Positions 21,276 to 32,825 of a stretch of 64,000 nt of DNA are shown piece by piece. The position numbers and the translations under genes are program-made. The notes below the pieces were generated by a model. The model saw only the letters and a list, made by a program, of their open reading frames with translations, searched no databases and was not told the origin of the DNA. The first letter of the stretch is position 1, and every line of letters starts with the position of its first letter. Source of the DNA: Angiostrongylus vasorum (Eukaryota > Nematoda > Chromadorea > Rhabditida > Metastrongylidae); the NCBI GenBank assembly GCA_018806985.1, contig JADANN010000364.1, forward strand, positions 1,922,001 to 1,986,000, in the 5' to 3' direction.

Positions 21276-23517
21276 GAACTATTAAAAACCCACTTTGTTC
21301 GCCTATTGCAGAGGAGTGAGTGACTGAGAAAAGTGCAACAGCGCAACAAGCAAGATAAACCAACTCGACAGCGTTCATGTTATACCTGAATTCAACCGGG
21401 CTACTTTTTTTTCTAGAATACCTGTGGCAAACTACGCAATCACGAATAAATTCGCATCACCAACTGAATTATTAACGAACATACGACGATTCTAGACGCT
21501 ATAAACATCTGTTAATGGTCTGCAAACCTCGATAAAATAGACACAGCATGGCAGCATTCGATATTCTAGGAATTCTCAAAATCAGAATGCACAATATTCG
21601 TGCCCTTAGAGGGAAAGCCTCATGTCTATTCTACAGTAACCCAGCAAGGAACAACTACACCAGGTTTGGCTGTCAGCGAACTCATCGAGAATATGACATA
21701 ATAGCCCACATAAAGAGCTGCCATGGATGGTACTGGAGATGGTCTGACTTCATTAAATCGTCCTGGACCATAATTGCATCAAATTCTAAAAGCTGTCGGT
21801 ATTGAATGTGAGAATCTTTTGCGTGAAAGCACAAAAAGGTTTGACTAACTGCATATTTATCAATCCAAAGCCTCACCAAGCCAGTGATACTACCATGACA
21901 AGGCTTCACTCCAGTACTGAACGATCGCCTTCATTTCACAGTTTTCATACAGTAAGAAAAAAGGAATCAGCAAATTCAAAGCAAATGGAGCGTGCATAAA
22001 AGCGACAGAAGAGAAGCATAAGATATGAGAAGCAGAAGGAAGTGTTGAAGATGCAGAACCCAGAAATGAACTATGTCAGCAACGCGTCTGGAGTTCATCA
22101 ATTGTGAGACCAAGAAGGCCAATCACCATTGTTCAGACCATTGCTCACTTCACTGCAAACAATAAGAGAGAAATTCTTCCAAGGTTACTAGTGTGATCTT
22201 TTCAATAGCAGTGCTATCACAGCTTCACATCGTCTAAACAACGTCGTAAAAGTTGTCCAAGCAGTCTTCCATTTCGGAATTCGAAAAGGGTTTTTCCTTG
22301 TGAAGCATGACAAAGCATACCATAGCAACAAGATTCGAGCATAGGAACAGCCTACTTCATCCGCAAATTGGCTCAGATTTTCACGTGCCATGTGACGTAA
22401 TCTATTGAACCCAAAAAATAGAAATGAAGGAGAACTGTGCCATCTCACTCTATTAGAATGAAGGCTTTTACGGCATTTGCATTTGGTTAAGTGGAAGGGG
22501 AAATCTTCTAATAATAGAAGCAGTTCTCAAGGCTTTGTAAAAAGTTATTATGAAGGCAAGTGATTACATTAGTTGCACTTGAAAAAATTGCGGGTTTTCG
22601 TGCTGCACGGAAATAGAGAAAAGGACATTTGAATGATAATTGGCACAATGTAGAACCGTTCAAAGTACTGAGAGCCTTGTTCTTTATTTGACAAAGTGAA
22701 ACTACACCTGTGTCACGTTGATGGTGTTGAGTGACGATAACAGCGATAACACAACCTGATTCTTACGGATATTTGCTGGTTCGATCACAAGGGCTAGGTA
22801 CATTACTCCTTGATAACAGAAACATCACCGAATAAGCTATAATGGACTATGTTTTCAGGGCGCATTGCTTTCAACAATTCTTTCGGTCGTTTGCGTAATT
22901 TTCTTTGTGTGTTCTAAAGGCAAAAATAGAGCTAAAGCTGCTTAGCTCTATTTTTTTGAGTTTCCAACTCTACTCTGCTTTAAAAATTCCAATATAGAGC
23001 ACAACTAAAGAACTGCAACCCATCTTAACCCTGGCTCGTGGCCATGAATGGAGAAATGACGGAGGCAAGAACAGCGCCCGTACCCAGTTGTCGTTCTAGG
23101 GGTTGACGATGACGGCTGAAATGCCCCTAAAGTCGAACTCCAAATCCGGAATATCCGCTGTGAGACGGCACTATTTGACAAAATTAATATGTTGATGTCG
23201 AATTTTCACAAACAACAGGATCAGGTCATCGCTAAGAAGCGTTAGTTAAAAAAAATAATATCTGGTTATTAACGATCTCCATAATCCTATCATGACGTTT
23301 CTGCGTTGAGAAAATCGCAAATGACGCAAATTGACAGATTAGAAGGTTAATAGTTGTCTCATTGGGCACGTTAACTCTTAACTCTCGACGCTACTTTTTT
23401 GAAAACTGCCAACTGCTTTTCGACAATTAGAGTAAAGGAAGCGTTGCGGACTTGATAGTCTTATAGAAGAGACCTAAAAACTTAGTAGGGTAGAGCGTTT
23501 TGAACAAACCTTGACTA
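21276..23517. other. No secure feature; several open frames
   Basis: Plus frames at 21548-21805 and 21802-21999 and minus frames at 21682-21909 and 22188-22448 are open, with protein-like composition but no domain that I recognise. The overlapping open frames in one block suggest an old, frameshifted element. I cannot name it. Confidence 0.35.
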
Positions 23518-23762
23518 ATGAGCGGTGCATTCGACTTTATCAAGCATCGTTAGAGGTGATTAAATGCCTCTCTGACTAGGATAATGACTTGCGGCGCCTT
23601 ATCGATGTATCAGCTCAGTATAGTCATCCTTACAAACAAGTCTCGTACCAATTTGTTGACTTTGGAGAGATTAAGTCTTGATCAGCTCAGGAACGGAATC
23701 GGAGTAGAGATCGATTTAGTGGATGTTGTTGGGCGCCCTCAATCAGTGTGCTACACGCGCGC
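23518..23762 (-). mobile_element. SINE-A copy, diverged
   Basis: The plus strand shows GCATTCGACTTTATCAAGCA, AACAAGTCTCGTACCAATTT and, at the head end, GGGCGCCCTCAATCAGTG. The core palindrome is mutated. Confidence 0.8.
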
Positions 23763-24149
23763 AGAGAACAGACTTAATGCATTAAAATTCATTCTTATGC
23801 TACTTAAAATGCTTTGCGAAGTAGAACTGGATGGAAACATTGGAACACTTAGTTTTAGTGGTATTAATAAACCTGAAAGAGTCAACCTCGTATTTCTGTT
23901 ATCGTTATGGTTGAATACAGTTTTTTTTTCTTTCTTTTTAGAGAACAACACCTGTACGTTGCTAGGTAGTTTATGTCGCTGAAGAAATTTTCGCGCTTGA
24001 TTTAAAGGTTAGAAAAAGATAGCTGTTTTCGCTCTTAGCAAAGTGGAAACCTTTATTGTCCAAGCTTCACCAAGAGGAAAAATCGCTACTGAAAACAGAC
24101 TTATTTGCAATTTGTAGAAGATTTGACGAGTTAAGGGTAAAAGGGTTAT

Positions 24150-24418
24150 AGGCATTCATCAATCCCTAAGCGATGCGCTATGCGTTGGACATCATTAAGC
24201 ACCGTAGAGGGGATTGAAGGCAAATTGGCTGCGCAATGTCTTACGGTGCCCCTCCGATGCACCAGGTCAGTGTTTCTTATCTTCGCTGACAAGTCTAGCA
24301 CCAATTTACCGACCGCGCAGCAATAGAAAACGTGGTGAACCTGGGACAGCGGATCGAACCAATAAGCACATCTGTATTATAAGGCACCGTCAACCACTGC
24401 TCTACAAGCGCTCCAATC
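24150..24418 (-). mobile_element. SINE-A copy, diverged
   Basis: Starts at its 3' part (CATCAATCCCTAAGCGATGC), passes GACAAGTCTAGCACCAATTT and ends with GGATCGAACC (box B complement) and CACTGCTCTACAAGCGC (box A complement). The head is closer to a real tRNA than in most copies. Confidence 0.82.
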
Positions 24419-24990
24419 TGCTGGGGATTGGTCACCTCATCCCCAGTGCTTCATACACGATCAAAAATGGAGAGTTTTGGTGAAACTTAGCATTTGCTAT
24501 GCATTATATTTTATGAGTAATCATTTACTATCTGGAAGTTTTCAAAGGAAAGCAATCATTTTCTGATGGATAATCAGAATCACTACACAGTAAGAAATCG
24601 CTCACAGGAGGGTTGAATGTTGTTAAGCTGGTTTTAAATGTTCTTTTCCTCCTTATGGCTGCGAAACCTAACCTAATATAATGAATAATAGATGAAAGAA
24701 TAGTGCATACTCTTAAATCAACACTGCAATAAGTGAAGTCTGTTCGAAGCGAAATGACTGCTGACAGCAGCGGAAGCGAAACGGGATTCCTTCACTGCGT
24801 TCGGGCTCTAGTGAGAAAAGCAACATCCATTCAGTGAATGGTTGGCGGATGATGACAGTTGCGAATCTAACTCGACTATTTACGGATTCATATATACACT
24901 GGTATTTCACTCCCTAGAAATATTTTAGTACTTGTTTTAGGTGAGTCGACGTCAAACATGCTTTGTAACTTGAAGGTTTTGCAATCAATC

Positions 24991-24991
<1 letters not shown>
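24419..24991. other. Noncoding stretch, nothing recognised
   Basis: A 65-codon minus frame (24713-24910) has no recognisable domain. Nothing else was seen. Confidence 0.35.
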
Positions 24992-25068
<77 letters not shown>

Positions 25069-25101
25069 TTTTAACTATTATTATTATTACTATTATTATT
25101 A
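24992..25101. repeat. (ATT)n microsatellite
   Basis: About 110 bp of ATT trinucleotide with small interruptions. It ends ATTATTATTAGAAAA, which recurs at about 25147-25162. Confidence 0.97.
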
Positions 25102-25120
25102 GAAAAGATCGCAGTCAATC

Positions 25121-25162
25121 GTATTATTACCATTATTGTTATCACTATTATTATTAGAAAAA
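25121..25162. repeat. (ATT)n microsatellite, second block
   Basis: Degenerate ATT array with the same ATTATTATTAGAAAA ending as the first block. A third ATT block lies at 25313-25365, on the far side of a SINE-E copy. Confidence 0.9.
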
Positions 25163-25179
25163 AATGGTCGAGAGACAGA

Positions 25180-25312
25180 CGAAACGAAGGACCCGCATGG
25201 TGTGGCGGTGAACGCGTTAGCCTCCGGGAAGGGTGACAGCGCGTTCAATCCCCACCGCAGGCACTTGCGGTGCGCAGTTTTGCAAATATCTCAGCACCAT
25301 CGTGGTTATCAT
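25180..25312 (+). mobile_element. SINE-E copy inside an ATT-rich region
   Basis: Head CGAAACGAAGGACCCGCATGG with box A-like TGGTGTGGCGG and box B-like GCGTTCAATCCCC, then the family 3' end GTTTTGCAAATATCTCAGCA and CATCGTGGTT. It is one of the most complete members. Confidence 0.87.
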
Positions 25313-25365
25313 TATTGTTACTACCATTATTATTATTATTATTATTATTGTTGTTATCTCTACTA
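25313..25365. repeat. (ATT)n microsatellite, third block
   Basis: ATTATTATT tract immediately 3' of the SINE-E copy, with GTT interruptions. Confidence 0.9.
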
Positions 25366-26325
25366 TTTCCCCTATTAATCGTGTTGCGACGTGTATTGTT
25401 ATTTCAAGCAAAATCTGTCTACTCTACTTCGTTTCTCATGCGAGAATCTGCTACTAAACAATTTTTTTTCCAAGAAAATCCAGAAAAAAATCCAGCTGCA
25501 CAGTAGTTTAGTGTCATTAATTCATTCTGCACAACTTTGCGCGTGCTACAGTATACTTCGTCTTCGACAGAAGATTCCCGAATTTTTCTGCACTCTTCGC
25601 TTTGAGCTAGGAACAGACTAGAGCCATTGTTGTAGACCAAACTTGAACCATGAAGAACATGAATATCACTTGTCAAGTCCTGTCCTCAGCTCATCTCAAG
25701 GACGCAAAGAGAAGCACAAAAAACAATGAATTTACAAATAATGTAACTTAAATAAACAGCTTTGAAGACGTTTTGCTCAAATCAGTCATCTTTTCAATAA
25801 AAGTGAAATAGAGCTATAAAAAGTGCCTTTTTAAATAAATGGAACATATCTTTCCAACAAATTTCTGTGAGGTTAAAGAAACGTAAATTCAACCTTTACA
25901 TAACTTTTGAATAGCACAGGTACATTCACATTACACATATACATATCACACATAAGAATGTAACTCACTGAAATAAATTTATGATTACTAGGAAAACAGA
26001 AAGAAAAAAAGATATGGGAAAATTCGGAAAGCTTTGAAACTCCGCTCTGTGAAAAGCCGCGTCTCAGCAGGTGATGTTGAAATGGGCGTTGCTGGTGAGA
26101 TTTGCTTCTGTCTCTGCATGAAAGGTGTTGACAGGACTTTTGTTAGAATTCGTCAGAATTATTTACTAAAAGTTTATTCGAGATTCACTTAACATTTTCG
26201 TATTTGGTGAAGATGAAAATAATTGTCTTATTGCAATGGAAATCTGGGGACGCAACACATTCCAGATAGATGAAATGGTAGAAGCTTAGCAACGAGTTCC
26301 ACTTAAACACAAGTAATGGGTATGG
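25366..26325. other. Noncoding stretch, nothing recognised
   Basis: Overlapping open frames at 25391-25676 on both strands have low complexity and no domain. Otherwise the stretch is AT-rich. Confidence 0.35.
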
Positions 26326-26665
26326 ATGCTAGTTTAATCCAGCTCAACCAACGAAGCCTCCCATGTTTTTCGGTGTCGCCAAATTAGTGCTAGACTTCCT
26401 AAGGAATGCTCGCTATAAAAGCACGACGACTTCCTCTAGTAAGGATCTGGGAACGCTCTCGCATGGCTATACCAAGATTCGCAGGAGAATTGACTCGACC
26501 AGCATTCAACGACGTTTGTGAAGAAAAAGCAATATCCTCAAGCAACAGCCGAACCCACGCGGAAATTCGAAGACCTTCGCCGGCAATGAATGCGAGGTGG
26601 CGAGTGAAATGAAAGAAGTACTGAGATCCACACAATGTGCGATGTCGGGCCATACAAATAAATGA
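26326..26665 (+). mobile_element. SINE-B copy, head-decayed
   Basis: Core GGTGTCGCCAAATTAGTGC. The body carries TTGACTCGACCAGCATTCAA, CCTCAAGCAACAGCCGAACC, CGAAGACCTTCGCCGGC and GAAGTACTGAGATCCACAC, ending in an AAATAAAT-like tail. The tRNA-like head is barely recognisable. Confidence 0.83.
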
Positions 26666-28059
26666 ACAAATGATGCAACTTAATTGATGAGGTACAAATG
26701 AAATGGAAGCACGAAGAAAGATAGGAAACAAAAAAGAAGCAAGTGAAAGGAAGAGGAGAAGAAGGAAAGAGAAAATTCTCGACAGAGCCCAAGGTTTAAA
26801 AAATGTCAGCTTACGAAATGCTTAGGAAAAAAAGTACTATGGTCTGATTTCTAGAGCCTGTTTGCTTGACACTTATGTACCGAACAGTCGAGCAAAAAGA
26901 TTTGAGCACTCTTCCCTAATTTATGTGTTCTAGACCAAGTGTATTTCTCAGAAGTTGTAAACTATAGAGTGAAATTAGGTCAATGTTTGAAAAAATATGG
27001 AAAGCTAACGGTTACATCGAACTAGACCGTTCGGTAGGCTAATCATGGCATTTACTGCATTTGCAGAAGTAATAGTCCTAAAAGCGCCCGAAACTCAAGT
27101 TAGTAAAATCCGTTCAGTCCCCAAAGCCAACAGATATCTGTGGTGACGTTCTGAGAACATACTATTTTGGGTTTCCAGGTAAAATTCTTCTTAAGAATCG
27201 TTCATCACGATGATGGCAGAAGAAAATGGAGCAACAAACTACAGTTGAAACGACGCACTAACTCTCTCCTGGACGACTGTTTCAAGAGAACCACACGAGG
27301 CGAACAAGCGCTGGGCACTCATGACTGTTGACATGGACATTCTAAGCAAGAAAGTGAACTTTTCTTCAACTCTAATGCGATAACTTTCAAATTCAGCACA
27401 TCAACGTTGAATGCCTTTTAACTAAGTGTTCGTTGAATCGACTCAACGTATTTGATGGCAAGTGATTCCGTCATTGGAATTTGTGTTTCTACTTGAAATC
27501 AACATCAAATCGAAAAGTATTTTTTTTCGTGATTTCGCCACATTTAGAAGAAAGCTTAACACCATTTAACACACCGAATAAAGTGTAAAATTAGGAAAAT
27601 AAAGACCATCTGAGCATTGAAGGAGTTCTTAAAAGGTTCTTATTTCTAGCGGTTGCACCCCCTGTGACCTAATCTCTCAATCCAATCCATAACCTCTAGA
27701 ATTTGTGCAGCATCCTAAAACTATGAAAGAACATCGGTTGGTCGGATTTTTAGAAGAATTTCGTGAGAACTCAAACGTAAAATCCTTGATTAGTAGCTCT
27801 GCTCTTAACTGTCACCGAAGCAAGTGGGAAGGTTGCTGTGTCATCTTCAGGTCGTCAACTTATTTTCACTGGGCAAGCCAGCCTTTCATCGGAAAGTTTT
27901 TCTAAGAGCCTAACTTCGTTTTCCTGGTTTCTATGAATTTTGGATCTGTTTTGCGACGAATTTACTAAAGCTAGTGGATTGAACTATCTTGGTATCACAA
28001 TGTCTAAGTTCTTTTTACTACCTATTACTTTTTTCCTAGCATGGTGTTATGTGAAGCAC
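26666..28059. other. Noncoding stretch, nothing recognised
   Basis: Frames at 27705-27905 and 27940-28161 (+) are open. The second runs into SINE-E and is not a gene. No other feature was seen. Confidence 0.35.
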
Positions 28060-28195
28060 AACCGCAACGACGCTGAGATATTTGCAAAACTCAGATCTCA
28101 GCTCAGATTCGAACCCTTGGTTACTATCAGGGAGCTCACATGTAACGTACTGCTCCACTGACGCCCTTACGTTGACTTTCTCTCACACATTTCTT
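28060..28195 (-). mobile_element. SINE-E copy
   Basis: The plus strand reads CAACGACGCTGAGATATTTGC, then GATTCGAACCC (box B complement), then GTAACGTACTGCTCCACTGAC (box A complement). This is a full-length minus-strand member with a near-canonical box B. Confidence 0.85.
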
Positions 28196-28784
28196 TACTC
28201 TAACAATGCCATCAACAGTCACTCGTCAACGGGAATGATCTGAGGAGCACAATTTGGCATTGAACCCAGTTGAGCTGAAGGTGGGGTCCTCTCCAGGTGT
28301 CATAGCTATTTATGGATGTCTGTAGCCTGTAATTTCAATAGTCTCCTTTGTAAATGAGGTTGATGTTTAAAATATTGACGGCTCGAATAACTTGGACATT
28401 ATTAATTGAGAGTTACTACCTTCCGTTCAGTTATAATCTGTGCGAGACGAAGCCTTAGAAAACCAATATACAAGCGATTGCCAGCTAAGAAGAGCAGTAA
28501 TATCAACAGCACTGCTATTTTTGCATTTGGTTTGTAGGAAAAACCTCCTTAATCGAATTCTTCCTGTGCAAAAAATACATCACGGACTTACTTCATAAAA
28601 ACCCCTAAAGGACAATCGTAGGCGTACTCTGTTCTTCTCTTTGTTCCGCTTAGATTGCAGTCGTTTAATCTCATACTAGGCAACATTAGCGGGGCGATTC
28701 TGTTTTGTTGCAAGTTCACTGTTCAGAGAGATGAGTGGCAGAGAGTTTTCCAAACTCAACATAAGCATGCTATGAAAAACGTAT

Positions 28785-28850
28785 TCAGATGGCGGATTCG
28801 AACACTGATCTGTATAGGAGGTGAACCTTTTGAGCCACGGTAAAGCAGTT
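28785..28850 (-). other. Short tRNA-like sequence, possibly a SINE head
   Basis: On the minus strand, box A-like TGGCTCAAAAGGTTCA is followed 22 bases later by a canonical box B, GTGTTCGAATCC. The spacing is too short for a normal tRNA gene and no acceptor stem is evident. It does not match the heads of SINE-A, -B or -E. Confidence 0.4.
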
Positions 28851-30867
28851 AGACTGCTTATGGAAAGAATTACAAAAATAGGACGTTTTTTGACTGCTTT
28901 CTGTATCTTAGGAAAGTAAGTAAAGTCTTATGAGGACTTGATGAAACTGTGGAAAACGAATTTTTTCTAGAAGTTTAATACATAACGTCCAACGGGAACA
29001 CGATTTTTCAATAAGTAATGGCAATTACTCAACCACCGGGATATTTGAGGAGTTGAGAACTACATGATCAAGAAAACTAGCTCTATTTCCTTAAGGCTGC
29101 ATAAAACTTCATTTTTTTATGTTTATATTTTTATGAAATGTTCTTTCAGTTCCAAATTGATATAGAATTAAAATTCCTGAAAAAGAATGACGAGATGGTC
29201 AGGTGATTTATTGGGGAGTATAAATCCCGCTTTCTCATTCGTTTTCGTTCTCGAAACATGAACACCAAAAAATTACTAAAACACATTTCCCAGTCCCAGA
29301 GAATCAGAACTCTACATTGACTGGATAGAAAAAGTTGGAATTAAAGGTAAAAATCTGCGAATTCTAGGGTTCCTAGTCCAACTAATATAGTCCAGTGTCA
29401 GCTGAGCTCTAGACTCGAATGGTTCTACTGTTTCTGCACTAGCGCATCGAATTTAATGTATGTAGGGCATTATTTTTAGTAACTAGTGCTAATATTTTAA
29501 GTGCTTGACTTATGGAACTGGTCTGAGCCGTCGTTCACGAGGGATGCAATGGACGTAGAGCACATGGAGAAGACACTCTGGTGAGGTCTTCGAGCAATGG
29601 TGCAGTTGGCGGCCGGCCAGGAGAACCCAAAACCACTCGAGTCGAGTTCAGTATATTCAACCAGTTGGTGCACAGCGCGACGTTGGTATTGATGGAATGC
29701 TTTGTCAAATTACTTAACAATGCTGTGAAATGCTTCCGTTTCGCTGAATGACGGGAATGAGAAATCCCAGAAGCAAATCCGATGTGAGTTGTTATTTATA
29801 GCTCGGAATAGCTTTCTCAACTTCGGTGTAGGAATTTATCACTCAAAAAAAAACCACGAAAACACAGAAAAAATCAAGGAAAAATTCTCTTCAGCAAAAG
29901 CATTGTATCCACAACTGATGATAAAGTACTAGCACAAAAAACACTTCTTACCCCCAAATGGCGCAAATCATTTCTGGATGAATATGGTTAGGAAATGCGG
30001 TCTTAAATGAGTAGCACCATTAAGGAAGTCATTTTCTTAGTACAGGCATCCACAATGAGGAACAACATCGATGGAGGGTGTTAATAGGTGGGGGAAGCAT
30101 GAAAGGAATCGTATTCTATAAAGAAGCTTTAGCAACAAATGTATTTGAGACTTTGAAAAGAACACTGAATCTGATAGAGCTTGTCATAGCAGTTATTTGG
30201 GACTGCAATATAACTCAGTTTTAGTGGATCTGCGCATATTTTTGAGGAAGCACCACAGTTCTTTAGAAGGGTGTACCCGGCGAGTCCAATACGATTATGA
30301 GCTCGAATGCTATAACGACATCAAATTGGTAATAGGGTTATAATATAATATTAGTTCACGGCTTAGTTATTATGGACGTTGAGTGCTTTCCATTTCAACA
30401 CGAGAATGAAAAAATAACTTTTTGAGGCTTTTTGCTAAACATATCACGCATTCCAGTTACAAAGCATTCCTTCTTTCGTGTGAGTTACATTCTGAGAAGC
30501 CATGGTGGAACAGGAGAGGCACATAAAGCAATTATGCACTGTCATCTTCAACAGAAACCTCCGTGTTTCTTTCGCACAGTCAGAGATTGTGGTGATTTTC
30601 AAAAATCCATGTCGTTCAAAAGGCGGATTTATTAGGACGAAAAGCCCAACCATTACCAAGTTTCACTTCTACGAGGGCCCCTTTAATCTAAGAAGTTTAA
30701 AAGGGATGTCACTAACCATAAAGCAAATTTAAACCGATACTACGGACACAGATTTGCACAAAACCACTGGCTAAATACATTTTGGAAGGAGAAACGGTTG
30801 CTTTGATGGTGCTGTCAAGATTCATTTAATGTAAAAACGGAAACGGACGCGTATTGTCGTATAGTAG
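28851..30867. other. Noncoding stretch, nothing recognised
   Basis: Frames at 29535-29720 (-) and 30432-30732 (both strands) are open without recognisable domains. No repeat copy was seen. Confidence 0.35.
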
Positions 30868-31145
30868 GTTAACGTATAGTGGTTAAGAGGTGTACTGCAT
30901 TCACATTCACAATTTACACCCGATTGCTAGATTGGAGACAGCGCGGTGGCTCACCAAGCTTTCCATACCTTCAGTGTCGGCAAAGTGGTACCAGATTTGT
31001 CTGGGGGGGATAGCAGCATTGGCTCGATACATCAGTAGGTCACCGCGAACCATTGTGAAAGCCGAGTACACATTCAATCACCTCTAACGATGCTCAGTGA
31101 AGTCGAATATATGAGGAACCCGTCAAGCATTAATCAACACTGGTC
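30868..31145 (+). mobile_element. SINE-A copy
   Basis: The decayed head has GTATAGTGGTTAAGAGG (box A-like). The core GTCGGCAAAGTGGTACCAG with CCAGATTTGTCTGG, the GCTCGATACATCAGTAGG motif and the 3' body AACGATGCTCAGTGAAGTCG are clear. Confidence 0.85.
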
Positions 31146-31727
31146 GCTCTAGCCTTTTCTTGCCCCTAAAACAAAAATTGAAAAAATTCACTAAATAATC
31201 AAATGAATGCCAAAAAAGTCGGAATTCCAATGTGTTTTGCGAGCCTATGTAGAGAAGTTCGCGAAGACGAAACCAAATGGCTAGAGGACTGCGGCTCCAC
31301 CTCCTCAATAACTTCTAGTAATTTGTTGACTATAACAGAAAAGCACGCAAATGATTTATGGCCAACATATTCCGTACTGCACAGAGCTGGATTTCAGCTC
31401 AATAGAACCAGGGCGATATTCACCAAAAATTTTCTGTGTGAATTCGCTCTCTACAGGGCGACATCTCGGACCCTTTCGAGGGAGAACCTCTAATTTTCTT
31501 CAATGAGCGGTTCCCAGGCATGTCACACTGAAGTGCGTTTTGTAGATTCCTCTAGATTTTTCCCCCCTCGGATAATAACGGTTACTGGTTTAGAACGCAA
31601 GGAAACCAAAAGCGACGTTGTAAACCGCTAAACTTGAGCGATTCACTCAAATTATCTTCAAATACCACCTAAAAGTGCTTTCTCCGCACCTAGGCTGCAT
31701 CCATAAGGATATAAATATGTATGTGCA
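31146..31727. other. No secure feature; one open frame of 96 codons
   Basis: The plus frame at 31203-31493 is open with balanced composition, but I recognise no domain in it and see no splice context. Confidence 0.3.
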
Positions 31728-31866
31728 TATAAATCTGTTGTTTTCTTTTTTTACAGCAATCGCGATGTTGTTATTCAGCACACGTTTACTTCCTCACAAA
31801 TATAACACACACAACACAACAGTAGCTGACGTTTCGGCAGTATCGCCTTCTTCAGAGCTTGGAAGG
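31728..31866 (-). mobile_element. PLE terminal repeat, inverted (left) copy
   Basis: This is the reverse complement of the terminal repeat at about 32526-32670. It shares ATAAATCTGTTGTT, the TTATTCAGCACACGTTTACT stretch and a hammerhead-like core. It places the PLE endonuclease fragment between inverted terminal repeats, an arrangement known for Penelope-like elements. Confidence 0.78.
31824..31859 (-). ncRNA. Hammerhead ribozyme-like motif
   Basis: On the minus strand: AGCT, CTGAAGA, one extra A, stem II GGCG/TGCC with loop ATAC (one G-U pair), GAAAC, GTC, AGCT. Stem I (AGCT with AGCT) has four pairs. All core positions of a type I hammerhead are present except that an A is inserted before stem II. 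Stem III is reduced to the self-complementary ACGT, so a dimeric form would be needed. Confidence 0.55.
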
Positions 31867-31889
31867 CTACACTAATATAATCTAGATGA

Positions 31890-32352
31890 ATCAGTAGCGA
31901 TAGTTGAAATACCACCGGATACTCTACGTTGTTAGTTAGTTCGTAATCGCCTGTATGGCCGTCTATGTGAAACACCAAATTGCATAATTTGCCCTTACGG
32001 CAGGGACGCTGATTGCATGAGTTCAGGTACGATATACCTGATTTCTTGTAGTACTTGCAGAGACGAATATATCGGCGGAAACGGCCAGACTTTCATGTAT
32101 CCGCATAAAAGAACACCTAGATGGCAAACGAAAATCAAAACAAGGCACGCCACTGGGGACGCATAGGATACAAAAAACATAGCGGAGAAGATTTTTGGCG
32201 TAAAAGTCGCTATCATCGCACGGGAGACGAAACACCACCGCGCAAATTTCTCGAGACTTTTTGGATAAATTCCAAAAATCCGATAATGAATAGCAGGGAA
32301 GAATGCCCTGAGATAACGCGTGATCTAGCCCCGTATCCTAGAACTGATTTTT
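31890..32352 (+). pseudogene. Penelope-like element, GIY-YIG endonuclease fragment
   Basis: Frameshifted coding remnant. The first part reads VEIPPDTLR, then the Cys-rich linker with IICPYG and SSGTIYLISCSTC. The nuclease motif EYIGGNGQTF at about 32066 is the YIG half of the GIY-YIG fold. After a frameshift, the C-terminal region continues at 32121 with GRIGYKKHSGEDFWRKSRYH, KFLETFWINSKNP and EITRDLAPYPRTDF up to a stop at 32352. The corresponding region of the copy at 38.7-39.2 kb is colinear. The reverse transcriptase part is absent. In PLEs this domain nicks target DNA for insertion. The fragment lies between inverted terminal repeats, so it is an internally deleted element. Confidence 0.75.
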
Positions 32353-32375
32353 GATGCGAGGTGGTGCAGCAATCA

Positions 32376-32700
32376 ACCATATGCGACTCTAAGCGGCTGC
32401 TCTTCCTTGGTGGAGAACAGAACAGTGGGCTTTTCGAGGAGCCGGTGATAGTGTGTAGCTATTGTTCAGATTTTCATCTTTCTGTTCGCGTTGTTGAAGC
32501 GTTTGACCTTGTAAATTACATGTTAATGTACCCCTTCCAGGCTCTGAAAAAAACGGTACTGCCGAAACGTCAGCTACCGTTGTGTTGTATGTGTTATCTT
32601 TGTGAGGAAGTAAACATGTGCTGAATAACAACTTTGCGATTGCTGTAAAGAAGTGAACAACAGATTTATAATCCAATGCCGAGGTTAGTGGAAAGTCGAT
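32376..32700 (+). mobile_element. PLE terminal repeat, right copy, with degraded hammerhead motif
   Basis: Begins with the conserved lead ATATGCGACTCTAAGCGGCT and reaches a hammerhead-like segment at 32539-32574 in which CTGAAGAAGG has become CTGAAAAAAAC. It then runs through GAGGAAGTAAACATGTGCTG and ends ATGCCGAGGTTAGTGGAAAG. The left partner is the inverted copy at 31728. Confidence 0.75.
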
Positions 32701-32734
32701 CTTAGGAACTATGTGTATTTTTTATATGACCCGT

Positions 32735-32825
32735 CATCAAATCTACTGTGCGGATCCCAACACTTTTTGCATTTGATTCGTTTTCCTCTCCTCCTTGCAT
32801 TCGTCCTCCACCTCAGATCGAATGC
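32735..32825 (-). mobile_element. SINE-B 3'-end fragment
   Basis: TGTGCGGATCCCAACACTTT, then TTTGATTCGTTTTCC and CATTCGTCCTCCACC, match the 3' end of SINE-B on the minus strand. Confidence 0.65.

Noticed and set aside
21548..22448. Coding block of an unknown transposon
   Set aside because: Several frames are open on both strands, but no catalytic motif, terminal repeat or target duplication could be identified, so I list the stretch only as unassigned.
25136..25506. Hydrophobic open frames rich in Ile, Leu and Tyr
   Set aside because: They are translations of ATT microsatellites; the apparent membrane segments are artefacts.
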